Shown piece after piece: positions 16,281 through 25,681 of a DNA stretch of 64,000 bases. The stretch is from positions 1 through 64,000 of the forward strand of contig CAJUIL010000013.1 of assembly GCA_910586225.1 (NCBI GenBank), read 5' to 3'. The notes under the pieces were generated by a model that was given only the letters and a program-made list of their open reading frames with translations, searched no databases and had not been told where the DNA came from. Positions within the stretch are counted from its first letter, which is position 1; each line of letters begins with the position of its first letter. Made by a program: the position numbers and the translations under genes. The stretch is from an uncultured Eubacterium sp. (GTDB lineage: Bacteria > Bacillota > Clostridia > Lachnospirales > Lachnospiraceae).

Positions 16281-17111
16281 CTATCTCCCCCTGACCCTTT
16301 CGATATGGATCATCAAATACAGCATTTCTTCCTTACTCATATTGTAACGATACTCCTTTACAATATGCATCACAATCTTCTGCACACATTCGTATACATC
16401 CGGATACCGTTCCCTGATCACCTCATACAGCCCGTCATCCTGCTCATAATACAGGTTTCCCATCAAAAGACGCTGAGCAAAAAATTTTAAATGCGTCTGA
16501 AACCTCTGGTAATTGTAATCTTCATCATTCAAAACCATTCGAAAATGCGTCTGCACAATATCCAGCACCTCTCCAACTACTTTTGTAATCATATAAATAT
16601 CATCCATGTCGTTGTCAATCTGCGCATTGATAAAATGCATCGCGATATATCCGGCCTCATCGTTTCTTAGATCCATATCCTTTTCTTTTTTCAGAAGCCT
16701 CAACGCAAACCTTCCGATATCGTATTCCTGACGATACATCCTCTGGATATCAAACAACAAGCCGTTCGGCATCTGCATCCCCTTTTCATAGCGGCTGCAG
16801 ACTCCCTCTAAATGGTCGCTTAACGCGATATAGATACTATCGCTGAGCTTCATATCATACTGCATCAGCGCGTAATCTACAATCTTATCCGTCAGATCAA
16901 TATATTCCGCCTGTATAGAGGAAAAAAATCTCTGAAAACGGCTGCCCCGCCCAGACTGCGCAAAAGTGAAAATCTTTTCAATCCGTTCCTCCTCGATCAC
17001 ATCCCCCTTAGACTTTTGAAAACCGATCCCTTTTCCCTTTACAATGATTTCCTCGCCTGCACTATTTTTTGATAATACAAGATTGTTATTTAAAATCTGA
17101 CGCACGACCAT
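16281..17111 (-). CDS. licT: Transcription antiterminator of the BglG/LicT family
   Basis: RNA-binding regulator that prevents termination when its operon's sugar is present. The N-terminal CAT RNA-binding domain begins MVVRQILNNNLVLSK and is followed by two PTS regulation domains with phosphorylatable histidines (HLEGVCSRYE, YIAMHFINAQ, then a PRD2 with TDLIVMHI-like end seen as QKIVMHIVKEY and LMIHIERV). ATG 17111 is chosen because GGAGGG lies 6 nt upstream and the family begins there; the longer frame runs back into the terminator. Its own leader carries a RAT and terminator, so it controls itself and bglPA. Confidence 0.93.
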   Translation of the reverse strand: MVVRQILNNNLVLSKNSAGEEIIVKGKGIGFQKSKGDVIEEERIEKIFTFAQSGRGSRFQRFFSSIQAEYIDLTDKIVDYALMQYDMKLSDSIYIALSDHLEGVCSRYEKGMQMPNGLLFDIQRMYRQEYDIGRFALRLLKKEKDMDLRNDEAGYIAMHFINAQIDNDMDDIYMITKVVGEVLDIVQTHFRMVLNDEDYNYQRFQTHLKFFAQRLLMGNLYYEQDDGLYEVIRERYPDVYECVQKIVMHIVKEYRYNMSKEEMLYLMIHIERVRGR

Positions 17112-17129
17112 GCCATTCCCTCCAAACGC

Positions 17130-17196
17130 AAAAAACCCATAATCATCATTAAGTACACCTATGCTTGTACATCGGCTTATTAACAATAACTATGGG
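17130..17196 (-). terminator. Leader terminator controlled by LicT
   Basis: Minus-strand stem of about 17 bp: CCCATAGTTATTGTTAA pairs with TTAATGATGATTATGGG using four G-U pairs, followed by six T. Its 5' arm (17180-17196) shares bases with the end of the RAT, so the two folds exclude each other. Confidence 0.85.
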
Positions 17197-17227
17197 TCTT
17201 GCCTGGTATAAGTACCAGTAACAATTC
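17195..17227 (-). promoter_or_regulatory. RAT (ribonucleic antiterminator) sequence
   Basis: Minus strand reads AATTGTTACTGGTAC followed by TTATACCAGGCAAGACC, matching the RAT consensus of sac/lic/bgl operons (TTGTTACTG and CAGGCAAGACC halves). Bound LicT would hold this hairpin and stop the overlapping terminator from forming. Confidence 0.88.
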
Positions 17228-17250
17228 CAATCTCAATTTTAACTGGTATT

Positions 17251-17279
17251 AATTTAACACATTTCTATGATTCTGTAAA
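17251..17279 (-). promoter_or_regulatory. Promoter of the licT-bglP-bglA operon
   Basis: Minus strand TTTACA (17274-17279), 17-nt spacer, TAAATT (17251-17256), placing the start about 20 nt before the RAT. Confidence 0.65.
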
Positions 17280-17347
17280 TTATAAAAAATTCATAAAAAA
17301 CCTGTTTATTTTTTAGTAATAATTACGAAAATCCTGATCTTGGCTTC

Positions 17348-18664
17348 CTACTGCTGTAAAAACAAGTTTCCGTCCTTTTCATAAAAATAAGTGGAAAAGA
17401 ACTGCTTCATAGCCTTTATCATATAGAGGGTATCTTTGATCCCCGCCGTCTCATAAGCAGAATGCATCGCAAGCTGCGGCAGACCGATATCCACCGCCTT
17501 TAACGAAACCTTCCCGGAAGAAATATTGCCAAGCGTGCTGCCGCCCGCCTCATCCGAACGATTTGCGAAAAACTGTACCGGGACCTCCGCCTTGCTGCAA
17601 AGATCACGAAACAGCGCAATACTAACCGCGTCGGACGTATACTTCTGGCCTGCGTGGGATTTGATCACAATCCCCTCGTTCATATACACGCAGTTTTCCA
17701 CGTCTGTTTTTTCCGGGTGATTCGGATGCACCGCATGGGCATTGTCCGCGCTTAGCATAAAGCTTCCTGCGATTGCCCGGTAATAATCCTCCTCTGGCAG
17801 TCCAAGCCCTAAGTGGATACGGCGCAGCGTATCGTATAAAAAGGTAGAACCTGCCCCCTGCTTCGTGCCGGAACCTACCTCTTCATTGTCAAAGCAGGCA
17901 TAGACATTGATGCTCTTTTCCTGCTGTCCCTGCAAAAATCCCTGTAAGGACGCATAGGCGCACTGTAAGTCGTCCAAATGCTGTGCCGATATAAATTCCT
18001 CCTGCGCACCCCACACAGACGGCTCCTGGCGGTTATAAAGATAAATATCACTCCCATAAACCGCTTCTTCTGCAACGCCCGCTGCTTCGGCGACCAGCTT
18101 TTTAAGATCTCCCTTTTGACCACCCTCCGCACTGAATAATGGAAGCGTATCCACCTGCTTGTTATAAGCATACCCATCATTTACCGTCCGGTTCATATGG
18201 ATGGCCACGCTTGGGATCAGTACCAGATCACGGTCAATGTTCACAAGCTTTGTAACAAAATGATCCTGTTCCTTCACGATCACTCTGCCAGCTACGGAAA
18301 GCGGACGGTCAAACCAAGTTGCACAGAGCATTCCGCCGTATCCTTCCGTATTCAGCTGCAGATACTTTTTCTTTACCTCAAGCTCCGCGTGCTCTTTTAC
18401 CTTAAAGGTCGGAAAATCGCTGTGCGAAGCCGCAATATTAAAGCTATGGCCCGAAAGCTCCGTCCCAATCTGAAACGCGATAATACTGGAATCATTTCTT
18501 GTGACATAATATTTTCCGCCTGGTAAAAGCTCCCACTTCTCATTCTCTCGTAATGCTTGATATCCGTTTCCTTCCAGCTGCGTCCGAATCCTTGCTACCG
18601 CATGGAACGCGGTTGGACACTCTTTTAAAAAGCCTGTCATTTCCTCAGATATTTGTTTGTACAT
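17348..18664 (-). CDS. M18 family aminopeptidase
   Basis: Cytoplasmic zinc aminopeptidase that releases acidic or neutral N-terminal residues from peptides. Metal-binding signatures are present in order: AASHSDFPTF, SAEHLDD-like segment seen as SAQHLDDLQCAY, CFDNEEVGSGT and SADNAHAVHPNH. 438 residues matches the ApeB/M18 group. It starts 25 nt after the amino-acid permease gene, so the pair probably forms a peptide and amino-acid use operon. Confidence 0.93.
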   Translation of the reverse strand: MYKQISEEMTGFLKECPTAFHAVARIRTQLEGNGYQALRENEKWELLPGGKYYVTRNDSSIIAFQIGTELSGHSFNIAASHSDFPTFKVKEHAELEVKKKYLQLNTEGYGGMLCATWFDRPLSVAGRVIVKEQDHFVTKLVNIDRDLVLIPSVAIHMNRTVNDGYAYNKQVDTLPLFSAEGGQKGDLKKLVAEAAGVAEEAVYGSDIYLYNRQEPSVWGAQEEFISAQHLDDLQCAYASLQGFLQGQQEKSINVYACFDNEEVGSGTKQGAGSTFLYDTLRRIHLGLGLPEEDYYRAIAGSFMLSADNAHAVHPNHPEKTDVENCVYMNEGIVIKSHAGQKYTSDAVSIALFRDLCSKAEVPVQFFANRSDEAGGSTLGNISSGKVSLKAVDIGLPQLAMHSAYETAGIKDTLYMIKAMKQFFSTYFYEKDGNLFLQQ

Positions 18665-18689
18665 AGTTTCCTCTCTTTATTTAACGCTT

Positions 18690-20120
18690 TTACCGCTTTT
18701 TTTCGCGCTCTCTTTTTGCAAGATAAGGCATGATCATACCTAATGCCGTCAGCACGATCGGCGTAATAATATTGAGCGCCATCGTAAACATATCGGTAGA
18801 ATACATACCGAGTATGCAGCAAGCCGCGGTCAGTACAAAACACCACGCGCCGAAAAATTTAGCGACTGCCTGGTTTTTTACAAACCGGTATTCCGCTGGT
18901 ATTGTATCATAAGCTTTTCTAAGCGCCAGATAGCCTACAAATACCCATAAATAACGAAGCGGCATACATACGGAATTTAACTTGTTCAGCTGTGCCAGCA
19001 CCGCCGCTGCCCCTGGTACAAAGGACTGGACAAGGATAATACTTCCTGACAGTGCAATGATCAGCTTGATACCGTTGACATAAGCTCCCTGGTCATTTCT
19101 CTTAAGCATCGCGCTCGGAACAAATTCCCTAGCATCTTCATTGTCAAGCAGCATACGAAGCGGCGCGTCAATGCTGACTACCAGCACCGCGAACTGTCCG
19201 ATCATATTGCAAAGCGCATACAGCACCATAAGCACATCCCCCACTCCGTAATACTCTCCGAGCTTTTGGAATGCCCAGTAAGAACCATTGGACACATACG
19301 AATTAAAGGATTCCTCGCTGCTGTTGATCACTGACGGATCAAACATCATGCCCATTGCTATTGTACCCAGAATCGCACATACTACAACCATGACAGCAAG
19401 CATGATCATACCTTTTGGGAATCCCTTCGCCGGATCCTTCACCTTATTTACGTATGGAGAGATCTTCTCACATCCGCCTACGGCAAATACAAGGATCGAC
19501 AGCGATGTAAAATACCCGACATTAAACTGCGGAATCAGATTGCTCAGGCTAAAGTCCATAGAAATATACCCGCCGCCCGGATTGATCGCCGGAGCTGCAA
19601 ACATCATTAAAATATATAAAATGGACATCACAAACATACTCGTTCCTGCTATAGAAGCAAGCTTTTTCAACGGATTCAGCCCGCGGCTTGCCACCCAGCA
19701 GAAAAATAAAAAGACTGCAAGCGTCGCCATCTGCACACCGATCGTCGGAAAGGTGTCATACGTTTCCGCATTGCGGAATACCGCCCAGCTAAGCGCCTTT
19801 AAGCCGCCGCTGCCCTTGCTTGCGATATAAGTAATGTGGCAGGCCCAGTAAGTCCAGCCTGCGTAGTACGCCAGTTTTGGCCCCATCGTATTATGGATCC
19901 AGGAGCTAACGCCGCCGCCGGATGTCTTAAACGCAGAACCAAGCTCCCCGACCATCAGCGTATACGGTATAAAATACAATCCAAACATTAAAATCCAGCT
20001 GAAGATTACCTGGATCCCATTAAAATATACAAAACCGTTTAACACATTTCCAAAGCCCCATACGCCTGAAAAAGCAATAAACGCCAGCGTATACCACGTC
20101 ATCTTTTTTGAATCTTTCAT
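18690..20120 (-). CDS. APC-superfamily amino acid permease
   Basis: Integral membrane transporter with about 12 helices, resembling the glutamate:GABA antiporter group. The first helix has FIAFSGVWGFGNVLNG with the unwound glycine region, and GGGVSSWI and FAVGGCEKISPYVNKV follow, as in APC permeases. It ends in a basic tail (KREREKKR). 476 residues fits. Substrate is not determinable; pairing with an aminopeptidase suggests amino acid uptake or exchange. The upstream 117 nt carry an AACCA-GAATT-TGGTT dyad but no certain promoter. Confidence 0.88.
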   Translation of the reverse strand: MKDSKKMTWYTLAFIAFSGVWGFGNVLNGFVYFNGIQVIFSWILMFGLYFIPYTLMVGELGSAFKTSGGGVSSWIHNTMGPKLAYYAGWTYWACHITYIASKGSGGLKALSWAVFRNAETYDTFPTIGVQMATLAVFLFFCWVASRGLNPLKKLASIAGTSMFVMSILYILMMFAAPAINPGGGYISMDFSLSNLIPQFNVGYFTSLSILVFAVGGCEKISPYVNKVKDPAKGFPKGMIMLAVMVVVCAILGTIAMGMMFDPSVINSSEESFNSYVSNGSYWAFQKLGEYYGVGDVLMVLYALCNMIGQFAVLVVSIDAPLRMLLDNEDAREFVPSAMLKRNDQGAYVNGIKLIIALSGSIILVQSFVPGAAAVLAQLNKLNSVCMPLRYLWVFVGYLALRKAYDTIPAEYRFVKNQAVAKFFGAWCFVLTAACCILGMYSTDMFTMALNIITPIVLTALGMIMPYLAKREREKKR

Positions 20121-20237
20121 TCTGTTTCCTCCAGTAACATACTCTTTTTTATAATCTTATGCTGTACCCTATAACCAAATTCTGGTTGTAGATTATGGAC
20201 AACACATAAGTAAATATAACATAAATATCTGTGAATT

Positions 20238-21041
20238 TCAACTAAATATTTTCATTCGGTTCCCATACGATAAAAATATCCCCGTCAAAACAAGGCACAC
20301 CAGCGCAGCCGCATACTGGCCGCTTCCGCTTACATTCAAAAAATCCAGCAGATCCGTCTCTGTCCAGAGCACCGATGCCAGATTTGCCGCCATATGAGCC
20401 GCTGCTGCTGCAAGCAGGTTTCCCGTCCGATTTACAATATGCGCCAGCAAAAGCCCAAGCACGAACGCATACGCACACTGTACCAGATTAAAATGCATCA
20501 GTCCAAACAGGAGCGCAGACCAGACCGCTGCCGCAAATGGTGTCCCTTTCTGCCGAAGCCGCTGGTATACAAGCCCGCGGAATACCAGCTCTTCTATGAG
20601 AGGCCCCAGAACACACATCGCGGCAATTTCTGTAAATAAGTCCTGACGATACAGCATTTCCGTTACTGCCTGATAACCCGGTGAAAATTCTCCCAGTCTT
20701 GTTACCAGAATCGCATAGAGATAATTATTTGCCGTCGCACACGTCACGACCGCCGCCGCATAGCAAAACAAAGCCGGATAATAAAACAGCCCCCGTTTCC
20801 TGCGCTTGTCAGAAAATGCCAGCCGCATCCGAAAAGCGTACCAGCCAAACACAAACAAGCAGGCCGATACCGACAACGCCTGTCGTTCAATCTTTGATAA
20901 TGGCCGGCCGCTTAATACAAGCAGAGCATGAACAATGTTCAGCAGCACCGTATAATACAGCGCGGGCACCGCAGACTGCCAAATATCCCTCCAGGTCAGT
21001 CTGGCAGCTGTGGTGCCCGTGCCATCCTTACAGCCTGTCAT
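20238..21041 (-). CDS. CPBP family intramembrane metalloprotease
   Basis: Membrane protein with about seven helices and the Abi/CAAX protease motifs EELVFRG (EExxxR) and LMHFNLVQ (second metal/His motif). Bacterial members act in bacteriocin immunity, membrane protein maturation or unknown processes. 267 residues. Start overlaps the folBK stop by 4 nt (ATGA), so it ends the long folate operon. No bacteriocin gene is nearby, so immunity is not supported here. Confidence 0.87.
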   Translation of the reverse strand: MTGCKDGTGTTAARLTWRDIWQSAVPALYYTVLLNIVHALLVLSGRPLSKIERQALSVSACLFVFGWYAFRMRLAFSDKRRKRGLFYYPALFCYAAAVVTCATANNYLYAILVTRLGEFSPGYQAVTEMLYRQDLFTEIAAMCVLGPLIEELVFRGLVYQRLRQKGTPFAAAVWSALLFGLMHFNLVQCAYAFVLGLLLAHIVNRTGNLLAAAAAHMAANLASVLWTETDLLDFLNVSGSGQYAAALVCLVLTGIFLSYGNRMKIFS

Positions 21042-21856
21042 GACTTCACCAGCCCGTCGTAAAGCTGCTGTATCGTCTTATGCAAAACCGGATGCCGGTA
21101 CCACGGCGCAATCTCGCAAAGCGGTTCAAGAACAAAGCTGCGATTGTGCATATCCGCGTGAGGAATCGTAAGCTGCGGTGTATTGACCGTAACCTGGTCA
21201 TACAGCAAAATATCCAGATCCAGCGTACGCGGTCCCCAGTGCACCTCGCGCGTCCTGCCCGCGTTCGCTTCTATTTTATGCAAAGCTTCCAAAAGCTGCT
21301 GCGGATTCAGCACAGTCTCAATCCGTACAACGCAGTTTAAAAAGCAATCCTGCGGGACGCCGCCGTATGGCTCCGTTTCGATAATGCCTGACTGCTCGCA
21401 TACTTTACAAGCTTCTAACGCATCCAGCTCCGCGATCCCCTGCTTTAAGTACGCCATCCTGTCTCCGAGATTAGAACCGAGCGACAAATAGACACTGTGA
21501 CGTGTCCGGTCTACGCAAACACAGACATTTTTGATCGGAAGCCCGATCGGCGCCCATGGCTTTTTTACCTTGATGCGGATCTTCTTCACTTGGCTGTATT
21601 TAAACAGCAGCTCTTGTGCAAGATGCTCCGCTGCTGCCTCGATCAGTTTAAACGTATGCTCCTGCATATAATCCGTCACAAAATGGCAGATCCTCCCATA
21701 ATCGATCGTATGCTCCAGACTATCTGTCTGTCCAGCTCTGGACAGATCCAGGTCAAGATACACAGACACTAAAAACTGCTGCCCCAAAATATTTTCTTCC
21801 CGATAAACACCATGCTTTGCATAAATACTCAGGTCTTGAATAATAATCTGATCCAT
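21038..21856 (-). CDS. folBK: FolB-FolK fusion: dihydroneopterin aldolase / HPPK
   Basis: Bifunctional folate enzyme. Residues about 1-118 are FolB (IYAKHGVYREEN, IDYGRICHFV, KKPWAPIGLPI), which cleaves dihydroneopterin. Residues about 121-272 are FolK (YLSLGSNLGDR, GPRTLDLDILLYD, IPHADMHNRSFVLEPL), which pyrophosphorylates the pterin. Such fusions are common in Clostridia. It lies 11 nt after folP and overlaps the CPBP protease gene, in the order folC-E-P-BK. Confidence 0.95.
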   Translation of the reverse strand: MDQIIIQDLSIYAKHGVYREENILGQQFLVSVYLDLDLSRAGQTDSLEHTIDYGRICHFVTDYMQEHTFKLIEAAAEHLAQELLFKYSQVKKIRIKVKKPWAPIGLPIKNVCVCVDRTRHSVYLSLGSNLGDRMAYLKQGIAELDALEACKVCEQSGIIETEPYGGVPQDCFLNCVVRIETVLNPQQLLEALHKIEANAGRTREVHWGPRTLDLDILLYDQVTVNTPQLTIPHADMHNRSFVLEPLCEIAPWYRHPVLHKTIQQLYDGLVKS

Positions 21857-21867
21857 AATCCCACTCC

Positions 21868-22686
21868 TTAGCCTATCTTAAGAATTGCCTCCGCCATCCG
21901 TATCGCCCGTACATTTTCCTTCACATCATGCACGCGCACAAACGCACAGCGCTTCATCACCGCAAATACCGTCGTAACAAGCGTCCCTTCCAGACGTTCC
22001 CCTGCCGGCAGATCCAGTGTAAGCCCGACCACCGACTTGCGCGAGGTGCCAAGCAGCACCGGACAGCCCAGCTGGTGCAGCCGTTCCAGGCACCGGATCG
22101 CTTCCAGGTTGTTTTCAACCGTCTTTGCAAATCCGATCCCTGGGTCAAGTATTACCTTATCCTGCGCAATCCCGGCTTTTTCTGCAAGCTCCAGCGTATC
22201 TCTCAGGTCAGAAAGCATATCCTCCATAAAATCCTGATACGGATGCTCCTGCAGCTGGCTGCGGTTGTGCATCAGGCAGCACGCTGCGCCGGAATCCGCG
22301 ATAACGCCTGCCAATGCCGCGTCATATTTCAGTCCCCAGATATCATTGACCAGATCCGCCCCAGCCCTGACAGCTTCGTCCGCTACCTTGCTTTTATACG
22401 TATCGATCGAAATTGGAATATCAAAATTTTCCCGGATCTTTTCAATCACAGGGATCGTCCGTTCAAGCTCCTGCATCTCCGAAACCTGCACGTGGCCCGG
22501 CCTCGTAGACTCTCCGCCTACGTCGATGATATCCGCTCCCTCTAAGATCATCTGCTGCGTATGCTTTAATGCCGCGTCCAGATTGTTCCATCTGCCGCCG
22601 TCTGAAAATGAATCCGGTGTAACGTTTAAGATTCCCATCACATACGTTTTATTTTTTACATCAAATTCTTTTGTCCCTATTTTCAT
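21868..22686 (-). CDS. folP: Dihydropteroate synthase
   Basis: Joins p-aminobenzoate to the pterin pyrophosphate; target of sulfonamides. TIM barrel with the signatures GILNVTPDSFSDGG and DVGGESTRPG, then the pterin-site LLGTSRKS loop and a C-terminal RVHDVKENVRAI. ATG 22686 is preferred (AGGA 7 nt upstream; family members start near MKIGTKEF); a GTG at 22713 is possible and would add nine residues. Third of the four folate genes here. Confidence 0.95.
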   Translation of the reverse strand: MKIGTKEFDVKNKTYVMGILNVTPDSFSDGGRWNNLDAALKHTQQMILEGADIIDVGGESTRPGHVQVSEMQELERTIPVIEKIRENFDIPISIDTYKSKVADEAVRAGADLVNDIWGLKYDAALAGVIADSGAACCLMHNRSQLQEHPYQDFMEDMLSDLRDTLELAEKAGIAQDKVILDPGIGFAKTVENNLEAIRCLERLHQLGCPVLLGTSRKSVVGLTLDLPAGERLEGTLVTTVFAVMKRCAFVRVHDVKENVRAIRMAEAILKIG

Positions 22687-22725
22687 ACCTTCATCCTGTT
22701 CTATGATAACCACTCAGCCGCCCCG

Positions 22726-23283
22726 CTATCTGCTGCTGACCATCTGGAAAAACCGGTCCTGCAGCTTATCATTTTCTTCAAATACGCCTCTTGCCGCATA
22801 GGTGAGCGTCCTGCTGCCCGGCTTTTTAATACCTCGCATCGTCATGCACATATGCTCAGCCTCCACCATGACCATCACACCCTTTGGCTGTAAATACTCC
22901 ATCACTGCATCTGCCGTCTGCGCAGTCATACGCTCCTGCAGCTGCAGCCTGCGTGCAAAGATCTCTACTGTACGCGCAAGCTTGCTCAGCCCTACGACCC
23001 TTCCGTCCGGGATATACGCTATATGCGCCTTTCCATAAAACGGCAGCAGATGATGCTCGCACGTTGAATAAAACGGGATATCCTTTTCCAGCACCATATC
23101 CGTATGCTGCGTATGGAATGTTTTTGCCAACGGCTGCGCGGCGCTCTGTGTCATTCCTGCAAAAATCTCGCCATACATCCGTGCGATCCGCTGCGGCGTC
23201 TCTAAAAGACCTTCCCGCTTAGGGTCCTCGCCAAGCCCCTCTAACAGCAGCCGCACGCCTTCCATGATCTTATTTTCATCCAT
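22726..23283 (-). CDS. folE: GTP cyclohydrolase I
   Basis: Turns GTP into dihydroneopterin triphosphate, the first step of folate synthesis. Zinc and active-site motifs: CEHHLLPFYGKAHIAY, GLSKLARTVEIFARR and CMTMRGIKKPG. ATG 23283 has AGGA 6 nt upstream and gives the usual start MDENKIMEGV, 185 residues; a TTG at 23319 would overlap folC. Confidence 0.95.
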   Translation of the reverse strand: MDENKIMEGVRLLLEGLGEDPKREGLLETPQRIARMYGEIFAGMTQSAAQPLAKTFHTQHTDMVLEKDIPFYSTCEHHLLPFYGKAHIAYIPDGRVVGLSKLARTVEIFARRLQLQERMTAQTADAVMEYLQPKGVMVMVEAEHMCMTMRGIKKPGSRTLTYAARGVFEENDKLQDRFFQMVSSR

Positions 23284-23308
23284 GCCTGTTCCTGCTTCCT
23301 CAATTTTA

Positions 23309-24628
23309 TTAAATTTCAATGGATCTGCCAGCCGTTTGCCCCGCGTTTTTTACAGTCTTCAAAACTGCCCGCTTAAATTGCGGCAAAAAGGAAAACGAAC
23401 CGAACGCCAGCACCACGCCTTCCTTTCCGGCTGCTTCCTGCGCCAGCGCCGCTGCTTGCGCAAGATCCGGCACATACGTCACAGCCGGATGGTATTTCTG
23501 TGCCAGCTGCGCCAGCTGCCTTCCGTCCAGCGCCCTTGGATGGTTCGGCGTAACCGTGAATACTTGCGCGGCTTCCGCCAGCGTCGCCGACAGCAGCTTT
23601 TCATATTCCTTATCCGCAAATATGCCGATTACATACACAACCCGCCGTCCGACAAAGCAGCCTTGTATTGTTTCCCGCAGGCGCAGCGCGGCTCCTTCGT
23701 TATGTGCGCCGTCCAAATATACGTCCGGCGCAGATGAAATCTTCTCAAACCGCCCCGGCAGCCACGCCTTCGCCAGCCCGTCCTGTATCGCCTCGTCCGT
23801 GACAACGATCCCCCGCTCCCGCAGCAGCGCAAGCGTTTCCAGCACACAGGCAAGATTTTCCTTCTGAAACGCCCCACAAAGCGCAAGCGTGCCGTGCAGC
23901 TTTTTTGTCGCATATTCGCTGTTTTCTTCCTTATATAAAAAGCTGCAGATACGGGAATCATCCGCAAAACGAAGCTCGCTGTTTTGTGCGGCCGCTGTCT
24001 GCTCCAAAACCTTTTTCACCTTCGGCTCCTGCTGCGCTGACACGCATGGACATCCTGGCTTAATAATGCCTGCCTTCGCCGCCGCGATCTCCTCCAGTGT
24101 ATTGCCCAAAAGTGCCATATGATCTTTGCTGATAGAAGTGATGACGCTGCAGACCGGACGCGTAATCAGATTCGTAGCATCCGCCGTCCCGCCTAAGCCT
24201 GTTTCCAGCACAACAAGATCGCACCCTTCCTGCTTAAAAAAACAAAAAGCGATTGCTGTCTCCACCTCAAAAGCAGTTGGATGCGGCAATCCCTCTTCCG
24301 TCATAGCGCTGCACGCCGCCTGCACCTTCTCCGCAAGCTGCGCAAAAGTCTCCTGCGGAATCAGACCGCCGCCCACCTGAAAAGACTCCTCCGGCGCAAA
24401 GACCGCCGGAGACAGATAAACGCCCGTCCGATACCCAGCTGCCTGCAAAACACCCGCCAGCATCGTACAGACAGAGCCCTTGCCCTTTGTGCCCGCCACA
24501 TGGATCATGGAAAGCTGCTCGTGCACATCGCCCAGGCGCGCCATCAGGCCGCGGATACTGTCAAGCCCATATACGCTGCCATACTTCCCTGTTTCTTTGA
24601 TAAAATCCCTTGCCTGTCCGTAATCCAT
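23309..24628 (-). CDS. folC: Bifunctional folylpolyglutamate/dihydrofolate synthase
   Basis: Mur-ligase fold enzyme that adds glutamate to dihydropteroate and folates. P-loop HVAGTKGKGSVC near residue 45, TGLGGTADATN, SISKDHMALLG and DGAHNEGA later. ATG 24628 is used because GAGG lies 7 nt upstream and the family starts MDYGQARDFI; the longer frame begins within the gpsA tail. 439 residues. First of the folate genes in this operon. Confidence 0.94.
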   Translation of the reverse strand: MDYGQARDFIKETGKYGSVYGLDSIRGLMARLGDVHEQLSMIHVAGTKGKGSVCTMLAGVLQAAGYRTGVYLSPAVFAPEESFQVGGGLIPQETFAQLAEKVQAACSAMTEEGLPHPTAFEVETAIAFCFFKQEGCDLVVLETGLGGTADATNLITRPVCSVITSISKDHMALLGNTLEEIAAAKAGIIKPGCPCVSAQQEPKVKKVLEQTAAAQNSELRFADDSRICSFLYKEENSEYATKKLHGTLALCGAFQKENLACVLETLALLRERGIVVTDEAIQDGLAKAWLPGRFEKISSAPDVYLDGAHNEGAALRLRETIQGCFVGRRVVYVIGIFADKEYEKLLSATLAEAAQVFTVTPNHPRALDGRQLAQLAQKYHPAVTYVPDLAQAAALAQEAAGKEGVVLAFGSFSFLPQFKRAVLKTVKNAGQTAGRSIEI

Positions 24629-24638
24629 GCTCCTACCT

Positions 24639-25652
24639 CTATTCTTCCCAGGCAAGCTCGTCGTTTTCCGCTTTCCTGTCTCTGGTCATCAGCTCATACA
24701 CCGCGTCTTTCACCGGCTTATTTTCAAAAAGCGCGGCGTTGACCTGTTCGATGATCGGCAGGTCGACGCCATATTTTCGTGCCAGCCCCATCGCCGCCTT
24801 TGCAGAATATACGCCCTCTACGACCATCTTTACCTCTTCCATCGCCTGCTGCATACTATAGCCCTTTCCCATCAGGATCCCCGCCCTGCGGTTGCGGCTA
24901 TGCATACTCGCACACGTTACGATCAGATCTCCAATCCCGGTCAGGCCGCTGAGCGTTTCATATTTTGCGCCCATCGCCAGCCCCAGCCGTCCGATCTCAT
25001 TAATGCCGCGTGTAATAAGCGCAGCTTTTGTATTGTCTCCATATCCAAGTCCGTCCGCCATACCTGCGGCCAAGGCGATCACGTTTTTGAGCGACGCCCC
25101 GATCTCCATACCGAGCACATCCGGGCTTGTATATACGCGAAACGCTTCATTCATAAAATAATGCTGCACACGTTCCGCCGTTTCGCGGCTTTTTGCGCCC
25201 GCCACGAGCACAGACGGCATACCGCGTCCAACCTCCTCCGCATGGGAAGGCCCGCACAGGACAGCCGTAAGCGCCTGCGGGATTTCCTGTTCGATCAGCT
25301 GCGAGAGCGTCAGCAGCGTTTCCTCCTCGATCCCCTTTGCGACGCTGATCACCAGCTGCCTGTCCGATACATACGCAGCCAGACTATGCGCGGTCTGCCT
25401 CGTATACATAGACGGAACTGCCATTACTAGCGCTTCCATACCAGACACCGCTTCTTTTAAGTCCGTCGTAAAACGGATGGACGGCGCAAGCCTGACTCCC
25501 GGCAGCTTTTCGATATGCTCATGATGCTCCTTTAGCATCTGGATCTCCGCTTCTACGACCGACCAGATCACAACCTCGTGGCCGTTTTTTTCCAATACGA
25601 CAGCCAGCGCTGTTCCCCAGCTGCCGGCGCCAATAATTCCTATTTTTGCCAT
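24639..25652 (-). CDS. gpsA: Glycerol-3-phosphate dehydrogenase [NAD(P)+]
   Basis: Reduces dihydroxyacetone phosphate to sn-glycerol-3-phosphate for phospholipid synthesis. N-terminal dinucleotide site GAGSWGTALAVVL, then MAVPSMYTRQ, AVLCGPSHAEEV, and the catalytic lysine helix GASLKNVIALAAGMADG with TRGINEIGRLG. 337 residues. It follows plsY, the next enzyme of the same pathway, by 29 nt. Confidence 0.96.
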   Translation of the reverse strand: MAKIGIIGAGSWGTALAVVLEKNGHEVVIWSVVEAEIQMLKEHHEHIEKLPGVRLAPSIRFTTDLKEAVSGMEALVMAVPSMYTRQTAHSLAAYVSDRQLVISVAKGIEEETLLTLSQLIEQEIPQALTAVLCGPSHAEEVGRGMPSVLVAGAKSRETAERVQHYFMNEAFRVYTSPDVLGMEIGASLKNVIALAAGMADGLGYGDNTKAALITRGINEIGRLGLAMGAKYETLSGLTGIGDLIVTCASMHSRNRRAGILMGKGYSMQQAMEEVKMVVEGVYSAKAAMGLARKYGVDLPIIEQVNAALFENKPVKDAVYELMTRDRKAENDELAWEE

Positions 25653-25681
25653 AATCTCCCTGCCTTTATGATAAACGATTC

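Noticed and set aside
20238..21041. Bacteriocin immunity gene (Abi family)
   Set aside because: It is embedded in the folate operon with no bacteriocin or peptide-processing genes nearby.
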